Shown piece after piece: positions 1 to 8,890 of a DNA stretch of 64,000 bases. The DNA is from Mycobacterium colombiense (lineage in GTDB: Bacteria > Actinomycetota > Actinomycetes > Mycobacteriales > Mycobacteriaceae): NCBI RefSeq assembly GCF_001953985.1, contig NZ_MBEI01000031.1, positions 124,001-188,000 on the forward strand, read 5' to 3'. The notes under the pieces are model-generated. The model had not been told where the DNA came from. It saw nothing but the letters and a program-made list of their open reading frames with translations, and did no database searches. Position 1 is the stretch's first letter; every line of letters begins with the position of its first letter. A program made the position numbers and the translations under genes.

Positions 1-1
1 C

Positions 2-361
2 AAATCTCCCGCCGAACTGATCGACGCCCGGATCAAGGAGTTGGGGGATTGGCGCGGTGAGACGCTCGCGCGCATCCGGCAACTAATCAAGAAGGCTGAC
101 CCCGACGTGGTCGAAGAGTGGAAGTGGCGCGGCGTTCCCACCTGGTATCACGACGGGATGATCTGCACCGGCGAGACGTACAAGAACGTCGTGAAGATGA
201 CGTTCGCCAAGGGCGCGTCGCTGCAGGACCCCGCGGGTCTGTTCAACTCCAGCCTGGACGGAAACACCAGACGGGCGATCGACTTCCACGAGGGCGACAA
301 GATCGATGAGAAGGCGTTGACGGCGCTCATTCGCGCCGCGGTGGCGTTGAACCGCTCCTGA
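2..361 (+). CDS. DUF1801 domain protein (5' end outside window)
   Basis: The open frame is already running at base 2 (KSPAELIDARIKELGDWRGE), so the true start lies before the window. A TTG at 41 is possible but would cut into the domain. The visible protein resembles the DUF1801/YdhG-like family: short alpha/beta proteins with a conserved EEWKW...PTWYHDG-type core and a C-terminal LIRAAVALN helix. The family has no firmly assigned reaction. The stop is TGA at 359-361, and the next gene starts 64 bases on in the same direction. The family call rests on the core motif and length. Confidence 0.75.
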   Translation, partial: KSPAELIDARIKELGDWRGETLARIRQLIKKADPDVVEEWKWRGVPTWYHDGMICTGETYKNVVKMTFAKGASLQDPAGLFNSSLDGNTRRAIDFHEGDKIDEKALTALIRAAVALNRS

Positions 362-425
362 GACGCCAACCTGTACACCCGCGTGGCGGTGCTGTACAGT
401 CGCCCAGCACAAGGTCGACGCTCGA

Positions 426-1670
426 ATGAGAGGCCAGCCGGTGACTTCCGAGTCGGTCGAGGAATTTCGGAGCCGGGCCAGGGCCTGGCTGGCCGCGACC
501 ATGCCACGACTCGATCCGGCCAAGGCGGCGCAGCTGGAGCGCGATGAGTTGCCGTCCTGGCACCGGGCTCGCGAACTGCAAAAGCTGCTGTGGGACGGCG
601 GATTCGCCGGGATCTGTTTCCCGCGGGAGTATGGCGGGCTCGGGCTGAGCTACGAATACAAAAAGGCGTTCGACATCGAGTCCCAGGGGTATGAGACTCC
701 GCTCCTGCTCAACGTCCCGTCGTTCGCCATCTGCTGCGCAACGATTCTCGACATGGGTAGCGAGGAGCAGAAGCGCACGCATATCGCCGCCGCGCTGCGC
801 GGCGACGAGGTGCTGGTGCAGCTGCTGTCCGAGCCCAACGGGGGATCGGATCTGGCGGGCGTCATCACCCGCGCCGAGCGCCGGGACGGACGATGGATCA
901 TCAACGGCGCCAAGACCTGGAGCACGTGGGCGTTCGCCGCCGACTACGGCCTGTGCCTGGCCAGGACCAACTGGGATGTGCCCAAACACGATGGGCTGAC
1001 GATGTTCCTGGTGCCTTTGCACCATCCTGGCGTCACCATCAACCGCATCCAGCAGGTCAACGGATCCATCGAGTTCTGCGAGGAGTTCTTTGACGACGTC
1101 GACGTCGGCGACGATGCGGTTGTCGGTGAACCGGGCAAGGGATGGGACGTCGCGTCACGGCAGCTCTACCATGAGCGGCGCACGATGGGGGACGGCTCGG
1201 AATACACCAGCGGGCCGGGAATCGCTGAGGCCCACGATGTTTCGGTCGATCTGGTATCGCTGCTCGAAAAGACGAACCAGGCCGGGAACCAACGACTCGA
1301 GCAGATGGTCGGCCGGGCGCTGGTGCACCGGGCCGTGCACGGCCAACTCAGTGAGCACGTCTTCCACGCCGTGGCCGGCGGATCACTGCCGCCCGCGGCC
1401 GGGTCGATCATCCGCCTGTACATGGCCGAGGTGCACGACGTCGAGACCGATACCGCGCTGGCCGTGGCGGGCCCGGCGGCCGTGGTTGACGACGACGGCG
1501 GGTTGGTCGATATCGGGACGCGCTATCTGGGCCGGCAGACCGCGAGCATCGGCGGCGGTACCACGGAGATGGCGCGCAATGTGATCGGCGAGCGGGTGCT
1601 GAACTTCCCGCGCGAGCGTGCCGACGACCGCGGGATGCCTTTCAACCAGGTGCGCCGCGGTAAAAGCTAA
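426..1670 (+). CDS. Acyl-CoA dehydrogenase family protein
   Basis: A 414-residue flavoprotein of the acyl-CoA dehydrogenase superfamily, expected to introduce an alpha,beta double bond into an acyl-CoA and pass electrons to ETF. The helical N-terminal domain contains GFAGICFPREYGGLG. The middle beta domain carries LLSEPNGGSDLAG and INGAKTWSTWA, typical FAD/substrate segments. The C-terminal domain ends with SIGGGTTEMARNVIGERVL, the family's FAD-binding signature. The start is ATG 426; GTG 441 is an alternative. A hot-dog protein starts 14 bases downstream and a flavin oxidoreductase and FabG3 follow, which suggests a lipid or steroid side-chain degradation unit. The substrate cannot be read from sequence. 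Confidence 0.9.
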   Translation: MRGQPVTSESVEEFRSRARAWLAATMPRLDPAKAAQLERDELPSWHRARELQKLLWDGGFAGICFPREYGGLGLSYEYKKAFDIESQGYETPLLLNVPSFAICCATILDMGSEEQKRTHIAAALRGDEVLVQLLSEPNGGSDLAGVITRAERRDGRWIINGAKTWSTWAFAADYGLCLARTNWDVPKHDGLTMFLVPLHHPGVTINRIQQVNGSIEFCEEFFDDVDVGDDAVVGEPGKGWDVASRQLYHERRTMGDGSEYTSGPGIAEAHDVSVDLVSLLEKTNQAGNQRLEQMVGRALVHRAVHGQLSEHVFHAVAGGSLPPAAGSIIRLYMAEVHDVETDTALAVAGPAAVVDDDGGLVDIGTRYLGRQTASIGGGTTEMARNVIGERVLNFPRERADDRGMPFNQVRRGKS

Positions 1671-1684
1671 GGAGGCGAACGGAA

Positions 1685-2551
1685 TTGAGCGGTCAACTTC
1701 GTGACATCCGGGAGTTGATGGGAGACTCCGATGCCTACCGCGACGAACTGTACCGGCGTTGGACGGGCCTGCTGAGCTACCGCTACATCGGTCGCAAACA
1801 CTCGTCGATGAACCTGGGCGAGACCGACGACACCGTCACCATCCGCCGCGACATGCGCAACGAGGCGGGCGGAATCATGGTGGCGCCGTTGGCCATTTCG
1901 TCCCCGGAGGGCTGTCAGACCGATATGGTCGCCGTGCCCAATCCGGTCATCGCGTCGGTACAGATCGTCGATCCCGGCTACGACGTCGACAGGATCGAGA
2001 TCGTCGGGTCGGGCATCGTGCACCAAGGCCGCACCATGGGCTACGGGCGCTGCACCATCGTCGACGCCGACAACCCCACTCGGGTGATCGCCTTCAACGA
2101 GGGGCAGGGCGCGATCATCGGCATCCCGCCGGAAGGTCTGGACCGCATGGATGTTTCGGGCACCGAACTGGTGGTCGAGGACTCTCCCGATCTCCCGCCG
2201 CTGTGGCAGGCCTTCGGTGCCAGTCGGCGGGGCGACGGCCGCTGGATACTGCCCGAGCTGAGCACCGAACTCGCGTCCCCGGACGCCGCGCTGCACATCG
2301 GACCCCAGCACGTCGTCCTCGAAACCGCGGCGATCGATCTCGCCGCCGAGGTCGCCGGGACCAAAAAGCTGCAGGTCGTCAGCTGGCATGTGATGTTCAT
2401 GTCGCGCGGCAAGGTGGGGCCGTTCCGGGTCGAGGGCACCGCCCATCCGGGCGGGCCCGGGCGCGTCGGCGTGCGCATGCTGCTGCACGACGAGGGCAAC
2501 GCCGACAAGGCGGTCACCTCGGCCGCCGCCGTCTTCGACATCGTCGGCTGA
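1685..2551 (+). CDS. Hot-dog fold (thioesterase-like) conserved protein
   Basis: A 288-residue protein beginning at TTG 1685, chosen because AAGGAGG lies about nine bases upstream and just after the preceding stop codon. Two similar halves are apparent: GIMVAPLAISSPEG followed by the beta-rich IVDPGYDVDRIEIVGSGIVH, and a second beta-rich half ending HPGGPGRVGVRMLLHDEG. This looks like a double hot-dog fold as in acyl-CoA thioesterases, but no catalytic residue can be assigned with certainty. Position directly behind an acyl-CoA dehydrogenase fits a role on acyl-CoA intermediates. It is best treated as a conserved protein of probable thioesterase/dehydratase fold. Confidence 0.65.
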   Translation: MSGQLRDIRELMGDSDAYRDELYRRWTGLLSYRYIGRKHSSMNLGETDDTVTIRRDMRNEAGGIMVAPLAISSPEGCQTDMVAVPNPVIASVQIVDPGYDVDRIEIVGSGIVHQGRTMGYGRCTIVDADNPTRVIAFNEGQGAIIGIPPEGLDRMDVSGTELVVEDSPDLPPLWQAFGASRRGDGRWILPELSTELASPDAALHIGPQHVVLETAAIDLAAEVAGTKKLQVVSWHVMFMSRGKVGPFRVEGTAHPGGPGRVGVRMLLHDEGNADKAVTSAAAVFDIVG

Positions 2552-2636
2552 GCCGGGTTCGGCCGGCCGACTTGAGAGTTGGTCGGGAACGCCCAGGCGG
2601 ATCGCGCTAACCTTCCGGGGGACGCGAAGGAGCGTG

Positions 2637-3566
2637 ATGGTCATGCAGGTTTCCATGTTCGGGCAACTCAGCGGATCGGGCAGCGAGTCGCCGATCGACG
2701 CCACGATCGCCAACCTCGCGATGCTTCGCGATGAAGGTTTCAAACGCGTGTGGATGAGCCAATTGCCTTACGAGCCCGACCTTCTCACGATCCTGGCCAT
2801 CGCAATGCACGAAGTCGACACGATCGAGGTGGCCAGCGGCGTGGTGCCCATCCAGAACCAGCATCCGATGCAGATGGCGCAGCGCGCCCTCACGGTGAGC
2901 CTCGCCTCGGGTGGCCGCTTCACGCTCGGACTCGGCATGACCCACCAGGCGGTTACCGAGGGAATGTGGGGCATCCCGTGGGACAAGCCGGTGCGCAGGC
3001 TGAACGAATACCTCGACGGGCTGCTGCCGCTGCTGGCCGGTGAACGCGCCGACGCGACGGGGGAAACGGTGACCACTCGGGGCGCGCTGATGATCGCGGG
3101 GGCGCCGCGGCCCGACGTCTACATCGCGGCGCTGGGTCCCCAAATGCTCAAGCTCGCGGGGCGGCGCACGTCGGGCACCTGCACCTGGATGACCGGACCC
3201 GCGACGCTGGCCGGGCACGTCGCGCCGACGCTGCGCCAGGCCGCCGCCGATGCGGGACGCGAGGGTCAGGTGCGCGTCGCCGCGTCGTTGCCCGTCAGCG
3301 TCACCGATGACGTCGACGCCGCCCGCAAGCAGGCGGCCGAACAGTTCGCCATCTACGGCCAGCTGCCGTCGTACCGCGCGATGCTCGACCGCGAGCGCTA
3401 CTCGGGGCCGGAGGATGCCGCCATCATCGGCGACGAGGACACGGTCCGCGGCCGGCTCGACGAACTGCGTGCCGCGGGTGTCGACGAGTACGTCGCCGCG
3501 GCATTCGATCCGTCGGCGGAGGGCCGGGCGCGCACGCGGGCGCTGCTTCGGGCGTACGACTTTTGA
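2637..3566 (+). CDS. LLM-class flavin/F420-dependent oxidoreductase
   Basis: About 309 residues with the luciferase-like monooxygenase TIM barrel: an N-terminal MQVSMFGQLSG strand, a VASGVVPIQNQHPMQMAQRA segment, GRFTLGLGMTHQ, and a C-terminal GDEDTVRGRLDELRAAGVDEY typical of mycobacterial F420-dependent enzymes. In mycobacteria many of these use reduced F420 or FMN on lipid and aromatic substrates. The start is ambiguous: GTG 2634, ATG 2637 and ATG 2643 are all in frame. GAAGGAG at 2626-2632 best fits 2637. It lies downstream of the acyl-CoA dehydrogenase and hot-dog genes on the same strand after an 85-base gap. The specific substrate is unknown. Confidence 0.85.
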   Translation: MVMQVSMFGQLSGSGSESPIDATIANLAMLRDEGFKRVWMSQLPYEPDLLTILAIAMHEVDTIEVASGVVPIQNQHPMQMAQRALTVSLASGGRFTLGLGMTHQAVTEGMWGIPWDKPVRRLNEYLDGLLPLLAGERADATGETVTTRGALMIAGAPRPDVYIAALGPQMLKLAGRRTSGTCTWMTGPATLAGHVAPTLRQAAADAGREGQVRVAASLPVSVTDDVDAARKQAAEQFAIYGQLPSYRAMLDRERYSGPEDAAIIGDEDTVRGRLDELRAAGVDEYVAAAFDPSAEGRARTRALLRAYDF

Positions 3567-3595
3567 CCGGAAGAGATCGTCCAGCCCGGTCCTTT

Positions 3596-3615
3596 GGCTA
3601 TGGCCATACATAGCC
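3596..3615. promoter_or_regulatory. 20-bp inverted repeat upstream of fabG3-like gene
   Basis: GGCTATG at 3596-3602 and its exact complement CATAGCC at 3609-3615 are separated by six bases. The centre also contains the 10-base palindrome TATGGCCATA (3599-3608). It lies 48 bases before the GTG start of the FabG3 gene and 30 bases after the preceding stop. Size and position fit a dimeric repressor operator, for example of TetR type. Binding is inference only. Confidence 0.45.
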
Positions 3616-3662
3616 TCCGGTACGTATGGTGCATAGACGAACTCACACGACAGGAGAACGCA

Positions 3663-4445
3663 GTGGCAGAACGGTTGGCGGGCAAGGTCGCGCTCATCAG
3701 TGGCGGCGCCCGGGGAATGGGCGCATCGCACGTGCGGTCGCTGGTCGCCGAGGGAGCCAAGGTGGTGTTCGGTGACATCCTCGACGACGAGGGCAAGGCG
3801 GTGGCGGCGGAGGTCGGTGACGCGACCCGCTACCTGCACCTCGACGTCACCAAGCCCGAGGACTGGGACGCGGCGGTGGCCACCGCCCTGGGCGAGTTCG
3901 GCCGCATCGACGTGCTGGTCAACAACGCCGGCATCATCAACATCGGCACCCTGGAGGATTACGCGCTCTCGGAATGGCAGCGCATCCTCGACATCAATTT
4001 GACGGGCGTGTTTCTCGGCATCCGCGCCGTGGTCAAACCGATGAAGGAAGCGGGCCGGGGGTCCATCATCAACATCTCCTCGATCGAGGGCATGGCGGGC
4101 ACGATCGCCTGCCACGGTTATACCGCAACGAAATTCGCCGTTCGGGGACTGACCAAGTCAGCCGCGCTCGAGCTGGGCCCGAGCGGAATCCGGGTCAACT
4201 CAATCCATCCCGGGCTCATCAAGACGCCGATGACCGACTGGGTTCCCGACGACCTCTTCCAGACGGCGCTGGGCCGCGCGGCCCAACCGGTGGAGGTCTC
4301 CAACCTCGTGGTCTATCTGGCCAGCGACGAGTCCAGTTACTCCACCGGCTCGGAGTTCGTCGTCGACGGCGGCACCACCGCCGGCCTGGGACACAAGGAC
4401 TTCTCCAACGTCGAGACCGGCGAGCAGCCGGACTGGGTTACGTAG
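3663..4445 (+). CDS. fabG3: FabG3-like 3-alpha/20-beta-hydroxysteroid dehydrogenase (SDR)
   Basis: A 260-residue classical short-chain dehydrogenase. It has a Gly-rich NAD(P) motif SGGARGMG near residues 13-20, NNAG near 87-90, and Ser140, Tyr153 and Lys157 as the catalytic triad (YTATK). The sequence closely follows M. tuberculosis FabG3 (Rv2002) as I remember it, including [11 protein letters not shown] and an ending in QPxWVT, so NADH-dependent steroid/oxoacyl reduction is likely. The start is GTG 3663 with AGGAG 3652-3656; the longer frame back to 3594 lacks homology. The stop at 4443-4445 overlaps the end of the convergent mmpL gene by eight bases. Confidence 0.88.
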   Translation: MAERLAGKVALISGGARGMGASHVRSLVAEGAKVVFGDILDDEGKAVAAEVGDATRYLHLDVTKPEDWDAAVATALGEFGRIDVLVNNAGIINIGTLEDYALSEWQRILDINLTGVFLGIRAVVKPMKEAGRGSIINISSIEGMAGTIACHGYTATKFAVRGLTKSAALELGPSGIRVNSIHPGLIKTPMTDWVPDDLFQTALGRAAQPVEVSNLVVYLASDESSYSTGSEFVVDGGTTAGLGHKDFSNVETGEQPDWVT

Positions 4446-7338
4446 CGGCGGTTACCGATTCGCGTTCCTTGGCCGGCTGGGGCCAGGGTGATGGAACCGG
4501 GCGCTGACGGACCCGTTGCGGCCACCAGAACCACTTGCCCAGTAGCGCGGCAATGGACGGTGTCATCAGCGACCGCACGATCAGGGTGTCGAACAGCAGA
4601 CCCAATCCAATCGTGGTGCCGACCTGGCCGATGACCGTCAGCTCGCTGACCGCCATGGTCATCATCGTGAAGGCGAACACCAGCCCCGCCGACGTCACCA
4701 CCGAACCGGTGCCGCCCATCGACCGGATGATGCCGGTGTTCAGGCCGGCGTGAATCTCTTCCTTGAACCTCGCCACCAGCAGCAGGTTGTAGTCGGCGCC
4801 CACGGCCAGCAGGATGATGACCGACATCGCCAGCACCATCCAGTGCAACTCGATGCCGACGAGGTGCTGCCAGATCAGCACCGAAAGCCCGAAGGACGCG
4901 CCGAGCGAGAGCAAGACGGTTCCCACGATGACCGCCGACGCCACCACCCCCCGCGTGATGAGCAACATGATGATGAAGATCAGGCACAGCGAGGCGATCC
5001 CGGCGATCAACAGGTCGTAGGTGTTGCCGTCGCTGAGGTCCTTATAGATCGACGCGGTGCCCGCGAGGTAGATCTTCGAGCCCTCCAGCGGAGTGCCCTT
5101 CAGTGCTTCGTAGGCGGCCTTCTTGATCGCCCCGATGTGCGAAATGCCTTCCGGCGACATCGGATCGCCGTCGTGGCTGATGATGAACCGCACGGCGCGC
5201 CCGTCGGGGGAAATGAAGTTCTTCATGCCCTTCTTGAACTCTTTGTTATTGAAGGTCTCCGGGGGCAGGTAGAACGAGTCGTCGTTCTTCGAGGCGTCGA
5301 ACGCCTTGCCCATGGCACTGGAGTTCTTCTGCGCCTCTTTCTGCTGGTCCTGTAGCCCCTTCTGGGTCGAATACATGGTCAGCATCGTCGTTTTCATTGC
5401 CTTCATGTTCTCGAGCATGGAAGGCATCAGCGCCACCATCTGGGGCATCAGGGTGTCGAGATGATCCATGATCGGCAACAGGCTCTGGATGTCGTCGGTC
5501 ATCGTGTCGATGCCGTCCAGGCCGTCGAAGACCGAGCGAAGCGACCAGCACACGGGAATGTCATAGCAGTGCTTTTCCCAGTAGAAGTAGCTGCGCATCG
5601 GGCGGAAGAAGTCCTCGAAATCGGCCATGTGGTCGCGCAATTCGTTGATATCGATGGTCATGTCATGCATCTTTCTGACCATGACATGCATGTCGTTGGC
5701 CATCTGCGCGGTGATGCTCGACATCTTCTCCATGCTGTCGATGGTCGTCTGCATCATGTCGGCCTGGTGCAGCATGTCGGCCATCTGATCTTCCTGGTAC
5801 TTCTGGTTCATCTGCTGGCTGACGCCCTGCATGCTGATCTGAAAGGGAATCGATGTGTGCTCGATCGGCGTGCCCTGCGGACGGGTGATCGCCTGCACGC
5901 GCCCGATGCCCGGGACCCGGAAGACCGTCTTGGCGATCTTGTCGATCACCAGGAAATCCGCCGAGTTGCGCAGGTCGTGGTCACTTTCGATCATCAACAC
6001 CTCGGGGTTCATCCGCGCCTGCGAGAAGTGCCGGTCCGCCGCCGCATACCCCTCGTTGGCTGGCAGGTCCGTCGGTAAGTATTTGCGGTCGTTGTAGTTG
6101 GTGCGGTAGCCCGGCAGGGTCAGCAAGCCCACCAGCGCGACCCCGATCGTTATGACCAGGATCGGACCGGGCCAGCGGACGACCAGCGCGCCGATCTTGC
6201 GCCACCCGCGAATCCGTTGCGTGCGTTTGGGTTCGAGGGTCTTGCCGAAACGCGTGGCCACCGCGACGACGGCCGCACCGAGCGTCAGGGCCGCTGCGAC
6301 CACGACCACCATGCCAATGGCCAGCGGAATACCCAGCGTCTGGAAATACGGCAGGTTGGTGAAGTGCAGGCAGAATGTCGCGCCGGCGATGGTCAAGCCA
6401 GACCCGAGCACCACGTGGGCGGTGCCCTTATACATGGTGTAGTACGCCTCTTCGCGGGTCTCGCCGATGGCACGGGCTTCCTGATATCGGCCTATCAAGA
6501 AGATCGCGTAGTCGGTGGCGGCCGCGATCCCCAAGGTGACCAACAAGTTCGTGGCGAACGTGGAGAGCCCGATGAGGTTGAAATAGCCGAGGAACGCGAC
6601 CATTCCGCGCGCGGCCGACAGCTCGAGCACCACCATCACCAGCGTGAGCAACACGGTGACGACCGACCGATAGACCAACAGCAACATGCCGATGATCACG
6701 GTGAACGTGGCGGCCGTGATCAGCTGCATGCTGCGGTCGCCGGCCTCGTGCTGGTCCGCTGACAGGGCCGCGGGACCCGTCACGTAGGCCTTCACCCCGT
6801 TGGGTGGGGGCACGCTCTTCACGATGTTCTGGACGGATTCCACCGACTCGTTGGCCAAGGCCTCGCCCTGGTTACCGGCGAGGTACACCTGGACGTAGGC
6901 GGCCTTGCCGTCGTTGCTCTGCGCGCCCGCTCCGGTCAGTGGATCGCTCCACATATCCTGTACGTGTTCAACGTGTTTCGTGTCGGCGTCGAGCTTCTTG
7001 ACGATCAAGTCGTAGTAGGCGTGCGCATCCGCGCCCAAGGGATTCTGGCCCTCGAGGACGATCATGACCGAGCTGTTGGACTTGTACTCGTTGAACACTG
7101 CGCCCATGCGCTTGGTCGCGACCACCGACTGCGCGTCGTCGGGGGCCATCGACACCGAGCGCATCTTTCCGACCTCCTCCAGCTGGGGGACGGAGACGTT
7201 GAGCACCGCGATGATCGCGATCCAGCCCAGGATGATCGGCACGGCGAGCGTCCGGATGAGCCGGGGGATCTTGTCTCGCACGGGTTCGTTGACGACGGGA
7301 ATGGTGTCGGTACGGGCGTCGTTTAGCGTTGCGCTCAT
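4438..7338 (-). CDS. MmpL family RND transporter
   Basis: A 966-residue inner-membrane RND exporter. Twelve membrane segments are expected; the two MMPL halves carry the proton-relay motifs [14 protein letters not shown] and [11 protein letters not shown]. The second periplasmic region holds a long Met/Asp-rich coiled coil ([13 protein letters not shown] through LQDQQKEAQ), as in the MmpL4/MmpL5 group that exports siderophores and lipids. The start at 7338 ([10 protein letters not shown]) is chosen because its ATG overlaps the mmpS stop as ATGA. The cargo cannot be assigned; export of a lipid, siderophore or drug is plausible. The 3' end overlaps the convergent fabG3 end. Confidence 0.93.
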   Translation of the reverse strand: MSATLNDARTDTIPVVNEPVRDKIPRLIRTLAVPIILGWIAIIAVLNVSVPQLEEVGKMRSVSMAPDDAQSVVATKRMGAVFNEYKSNSSVMIVLEGQNPLGADAHAYYDLIVKKLDADTKHVEHVQDMWSDPLTGAGAQSNDGKAAYVQVYLAGNQGEALANESVESVQNIVKSVPPPNGVKAYVTGPAALSADQHEAGDRSMQLITAATFTVIIGMLLLVYRSVVTVLLTLVMVVLELSAARGMVAFLGYFNLIGLSTFATNLLVTLGIAAATDYAIFLIGRYQEARAIGETREEAYYTMYKGTAHVVLGSGLTIAGATFCLHFTNLPYFQTLGIPLAIGMVVVVAAALTLGAAVVAVATRFGKTLEPKRTQRIRGWRKIGALVVRWPGPILVITIGVALVGLLTLPGYRTNYNDRKYLPTDLPANEGYAAADRHFSQARMNPEVLMIESDHDLRNSADFLVIDKIAKTVFRVPGIGRVQAITRPQGTPIEHTSIPFQISMQGVSQQMNQKYQEDQMADMLHQADMMQTTIDSMEKMSSITAQMANDMHVMVRKMHDMTIDINELRDHMADFEDFFRPMRSYFYWEKHCYDIPVCWSLRSVFDGLDGIDTMTDDIQSLLPIMDHLDTLMPQMVALMPSMLENMKAMKTTMLTMYSTQKGLQDQQKEAQKNSSAMGKAFDASKNDDSFYLPPETFNNKEFKKGMKNFISPDGRAVRFIISHDGDPMSPEGISHIGAIKKAAYEALKGTPLEGSKIYLAGTASIYKDLSDGNTYDLLIAGIASLCLIFIIMLLITRGVVASAVIVGTVLLSLGASFGLSVLIWQHLVGIELHWMVLAMSVIILLAVGADYNLLLVARFKEEIHAGLNTGIIRSMGGTGSVVTSAGLVFAFTMMTMAVSELTVIGQVGTTIGLGLLFDTLIVRSLMTPSIAALLGKWFWWPQRVRQRPVPSPWPQPAKERESVTAAT

Positions 7339-7769
7339 GCGGATTTCACCATGCAAAAGGTCAGGGCGTGCACGCCGTGGGTGAGGTTCTCGTCCTTGAC
7401 TTCGTCGTCGATCGTGATGCGGCAACCGAGGGAGTTGCCATCGCTTTGCGCTGACAGGTTCGGGAACACCGAGGGCGCGGTGGTGCTCAGGACCAGCGTC
7501 CACGGCAGCGGCGCGCCGTCGATCCGCCGCGGATCAGCGGACAGGTCCAAGTAGTTCACGTTGGCCTGGCTGGCCGAGCCGAAGACCTCGTATTTAACGA
7601 CCTTGGGCTTGAAGGGCTTTGAGTCATCGAGCCGCGGGCTGCTCATGATGCCGGTGTCGTGCGCCCCGAAAAACGATTTGACCCGGACGACCGCAAAGCC
7701 GCCGACCACCACGACCGCCACGATCAACAGCGGCAACCAGGCGTTGCGCACAAGTCTTGATATCTGCAC
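7335..7769 (-). CDS. MmpS family membrane accessory protein
   Basis: A 144-residue partner of the downstream MmpL. It has one N-terminal membrane anchor ([19 protein letters not shown]) and a periplasmic beta-sandwich with the MmpS pattern VKYEVFG...VNYLD...PLPW...CRITIDDE...FCMV. The start is GTG 7769, giving MQISRLVRN, with a purine-rich AAGGGA upstream. The stop overlaps the mmpL start by four bases (ATGA), so the two are translationally coupled. MmpS proteins stabilise or assist the MmpL exporter at the cell envelope. The nearest upstream gene is a TetR regulator on the same strand, about 300 bases away. Confidence 0.92.
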   Translation of the reverse strand: MQISRLVRNAWLPLLIVAVVVVGGFAVVRVKSFFGAHDTGIMSSPRLDDSKPFKPKVVKYEVFGSASQANVNYLDLSADPRRIDGAPLPWTLVLSTTAPSVFPNLSAQSDGNSLGCRITIDDEVKDENLTHGVHALTFCMVKSA

Positions 7770-8071
7770 CTAGGTGATCCCTTCCCCGCCACGCAGTAGT
7801 GACGTGGATCAGCGTTTGCGCGACCGGAGGTCGTGGGCAGGTGAGTGCCCACAAGTCGCATTGCTCAACAACGAAGTACGTCGATTGCCACGGCTCGCGC
7901 GCGCTGGAGCGTCAAACGCGGTGAATGTTGCCCACCCACACCGGCTGACGCCCCCGGCACCGACACCCGGCTCAGCTTGTTGCTGAAGCCTCCCCGGGCA
8001 CCGCCACCAGCGCATAGTACATGATGTGCATATCTTGCAGTGCATGCAACATTTGCTACTGGTGTTTCAAA
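7770..8071 (-). other. Leader/promoter region between tetR and mmpS
   Basis: These 302 bases hold no convincing gene. On the minus strand, immediately behind the tetR stop, lies a possible -10 (TACTAT, complement of 8014-8019) next to the 17-bp motif at 8025-8041. If that promoter is used, mmpS-mmpL would have a leader of roughly 240 bases, unusually long for this organism type. The remainder (7770-8010) shows no clear repeat. Confidence 0.4.
8025..8049. promoter_or_regulatory. Candidate TetR operator B upstream of mmpS-mmpL
   Basis: TGTGCATATCTTGCAGT at 8025-8041 matches 14 of 17 bases of a site just upstream of tetR (8699-8715). It runs into an inverted repeat TTGCA (8035-8039) / TGCAA (8045-8049). 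It sits next to a TACTAT -10-like hexamer of the minus strand, where a bound repressor would block mmpS-mmpL transcription. The motif match is direct; the regulator assignment is inference from context. Confidence 0.45.
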
Positions 8072-8680
8072 TCACTTTGTGAAGATGCTGTTCACCAGCG
8101 CCGCGGCACGCTCAACATAGGGCATCGGCGTGTCGGCGGTTTCATTTGCCTCGCCGCTCGCCCACCTTTCGATCCCGGAACGCACCGCCGTCAGCGCCAG
8201 TGCGGAGATCAGCGCCGCCATCTCGTCGTCCGGCTTCATCGCCTGGCGACGCACGATGATGTCGGTCAACTGTTTCTGAAACCGTTCCAAGTCGGCGAGG
8301 AACGCCGCCAGCACGGCGGGAGAGGTCTTGGCGAGTTCGAGCATGTGGGCCGCGTGCTCGCGTTGCGGGGGCACGTCGCGGAGGTGGTGTGCGGCCAAGG
8401 TGATCAGCTCCGCCAGCACCACCGAGTAAGGGGCGGGACCTGCGGCGACGAAGTCCGCGACCAGCTCCGGAGGTATGTCCGAGGGGCCGTAGGCGAGCGC
8501 GGACTCCTTGTTGGGGAAGTAGTTGAAGAACGTGCGCGTGGCAATGCCGGCTTCGGCGCAGATCTCGTCGACGGTGACCTTGTCGAATCCGCGTTGCAGC
8601 GTGAGGCGCACCGCGGCATCGCGGATGTCGGCGCTCGTCTGGCGGCGACGGCGCTCTCGTAGCCCTACGGGATTGCCCAT
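8072..8680 (-). CDS. TetR/AcrR family transcriptional regulator (mmpS-mmpL linked)
   Basis: 202 residues starting at MGNPVGLRERRRRQT. The N-terminal helix-turn-helix spans about residues 12-58 (ADIRDAAVRLTLQRGFDKV, then VDEICAEAGIATRTFFNYFPNKE), a textbook TetR DNA-binding domain. The C-terminal helical domain (about 80-200) would bind an unknown ligand. The frame continues upstream but is not TetR-like, so ATG 8680 is preferred. Downstream on the same strand are mmpS and mmpL, suggesting it controls this exporter and itself through the two matching 17-bp motifs. In M. tuberculosis, mmpS-mmpL loci are also commonly flanked by local repressors. Confidence 0.9.
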   Translation of the reverse strand: MGNPVGLRERRRRQTSADIRDAAVRLTLQRGFDKVTVDEICAEAGIATRTFFNYFPNKESALAYGPSDIPPELVADFVAAGPAPYSVVLAELITLAAHHLRDVPPQREHAAHMLELAKTSPAVLAAFLADLERFQKQLTDIIVRRQAMKPDDEMAALISALALTAVRSGIERWASGEANETADTPMPYVERAAALVNSIFTK

Positions 8681-8691
8681 CCCCCTATAGT

Positions 8692-8715
8692 TGCACGTTG
8701 TGCACACTTTGCAGT
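8692..8715. promoter_or_regulatory. Candidate TetR operator A in the tetR promoter
   Basis: A perfect inverted repeat TGCAC-GTT-GTGCA (8692-8704) overlaps the 17-base motif TGTGCACACTTTGCAGT (8699-8715). That motif recurs with three differences upstream of mmpS at 8025-8041. The site is 12 bases in front of the tetR ATG. A -35-like TTGACT (minus strand, 8713-8718) overlaps its far edge. This arrangement is what autoregulation would look like; no binding data are available. Confidence 0.5.
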
Positions 8716-8890
8716 CAAAAGGTGCCGCGTTCGGGGTCGATGCGCGCGTGGTCATGCCCGGCAGCAAAGATTCGCCGATCGAGCCCGGTGGCCGATGCGA
8801 CGCGCGGGCTGCCGTCGCCCTGCGGCATAAGACGTTGTAGCGCAACGTAATTCGGCTGAGTGCCGCGGATGATGCGCTGAATGATGGCGG

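Noticed and set aside
2607..4115. 502-codon minus-strand ORF over the LLM oxidoreductase and fabG3
   Set aside because: Antisense shadow typical of high-GC DNA; its protein is low-complexity Arg/Gly/His/Asp-rich, while the plus-strand genes have clear motifs.
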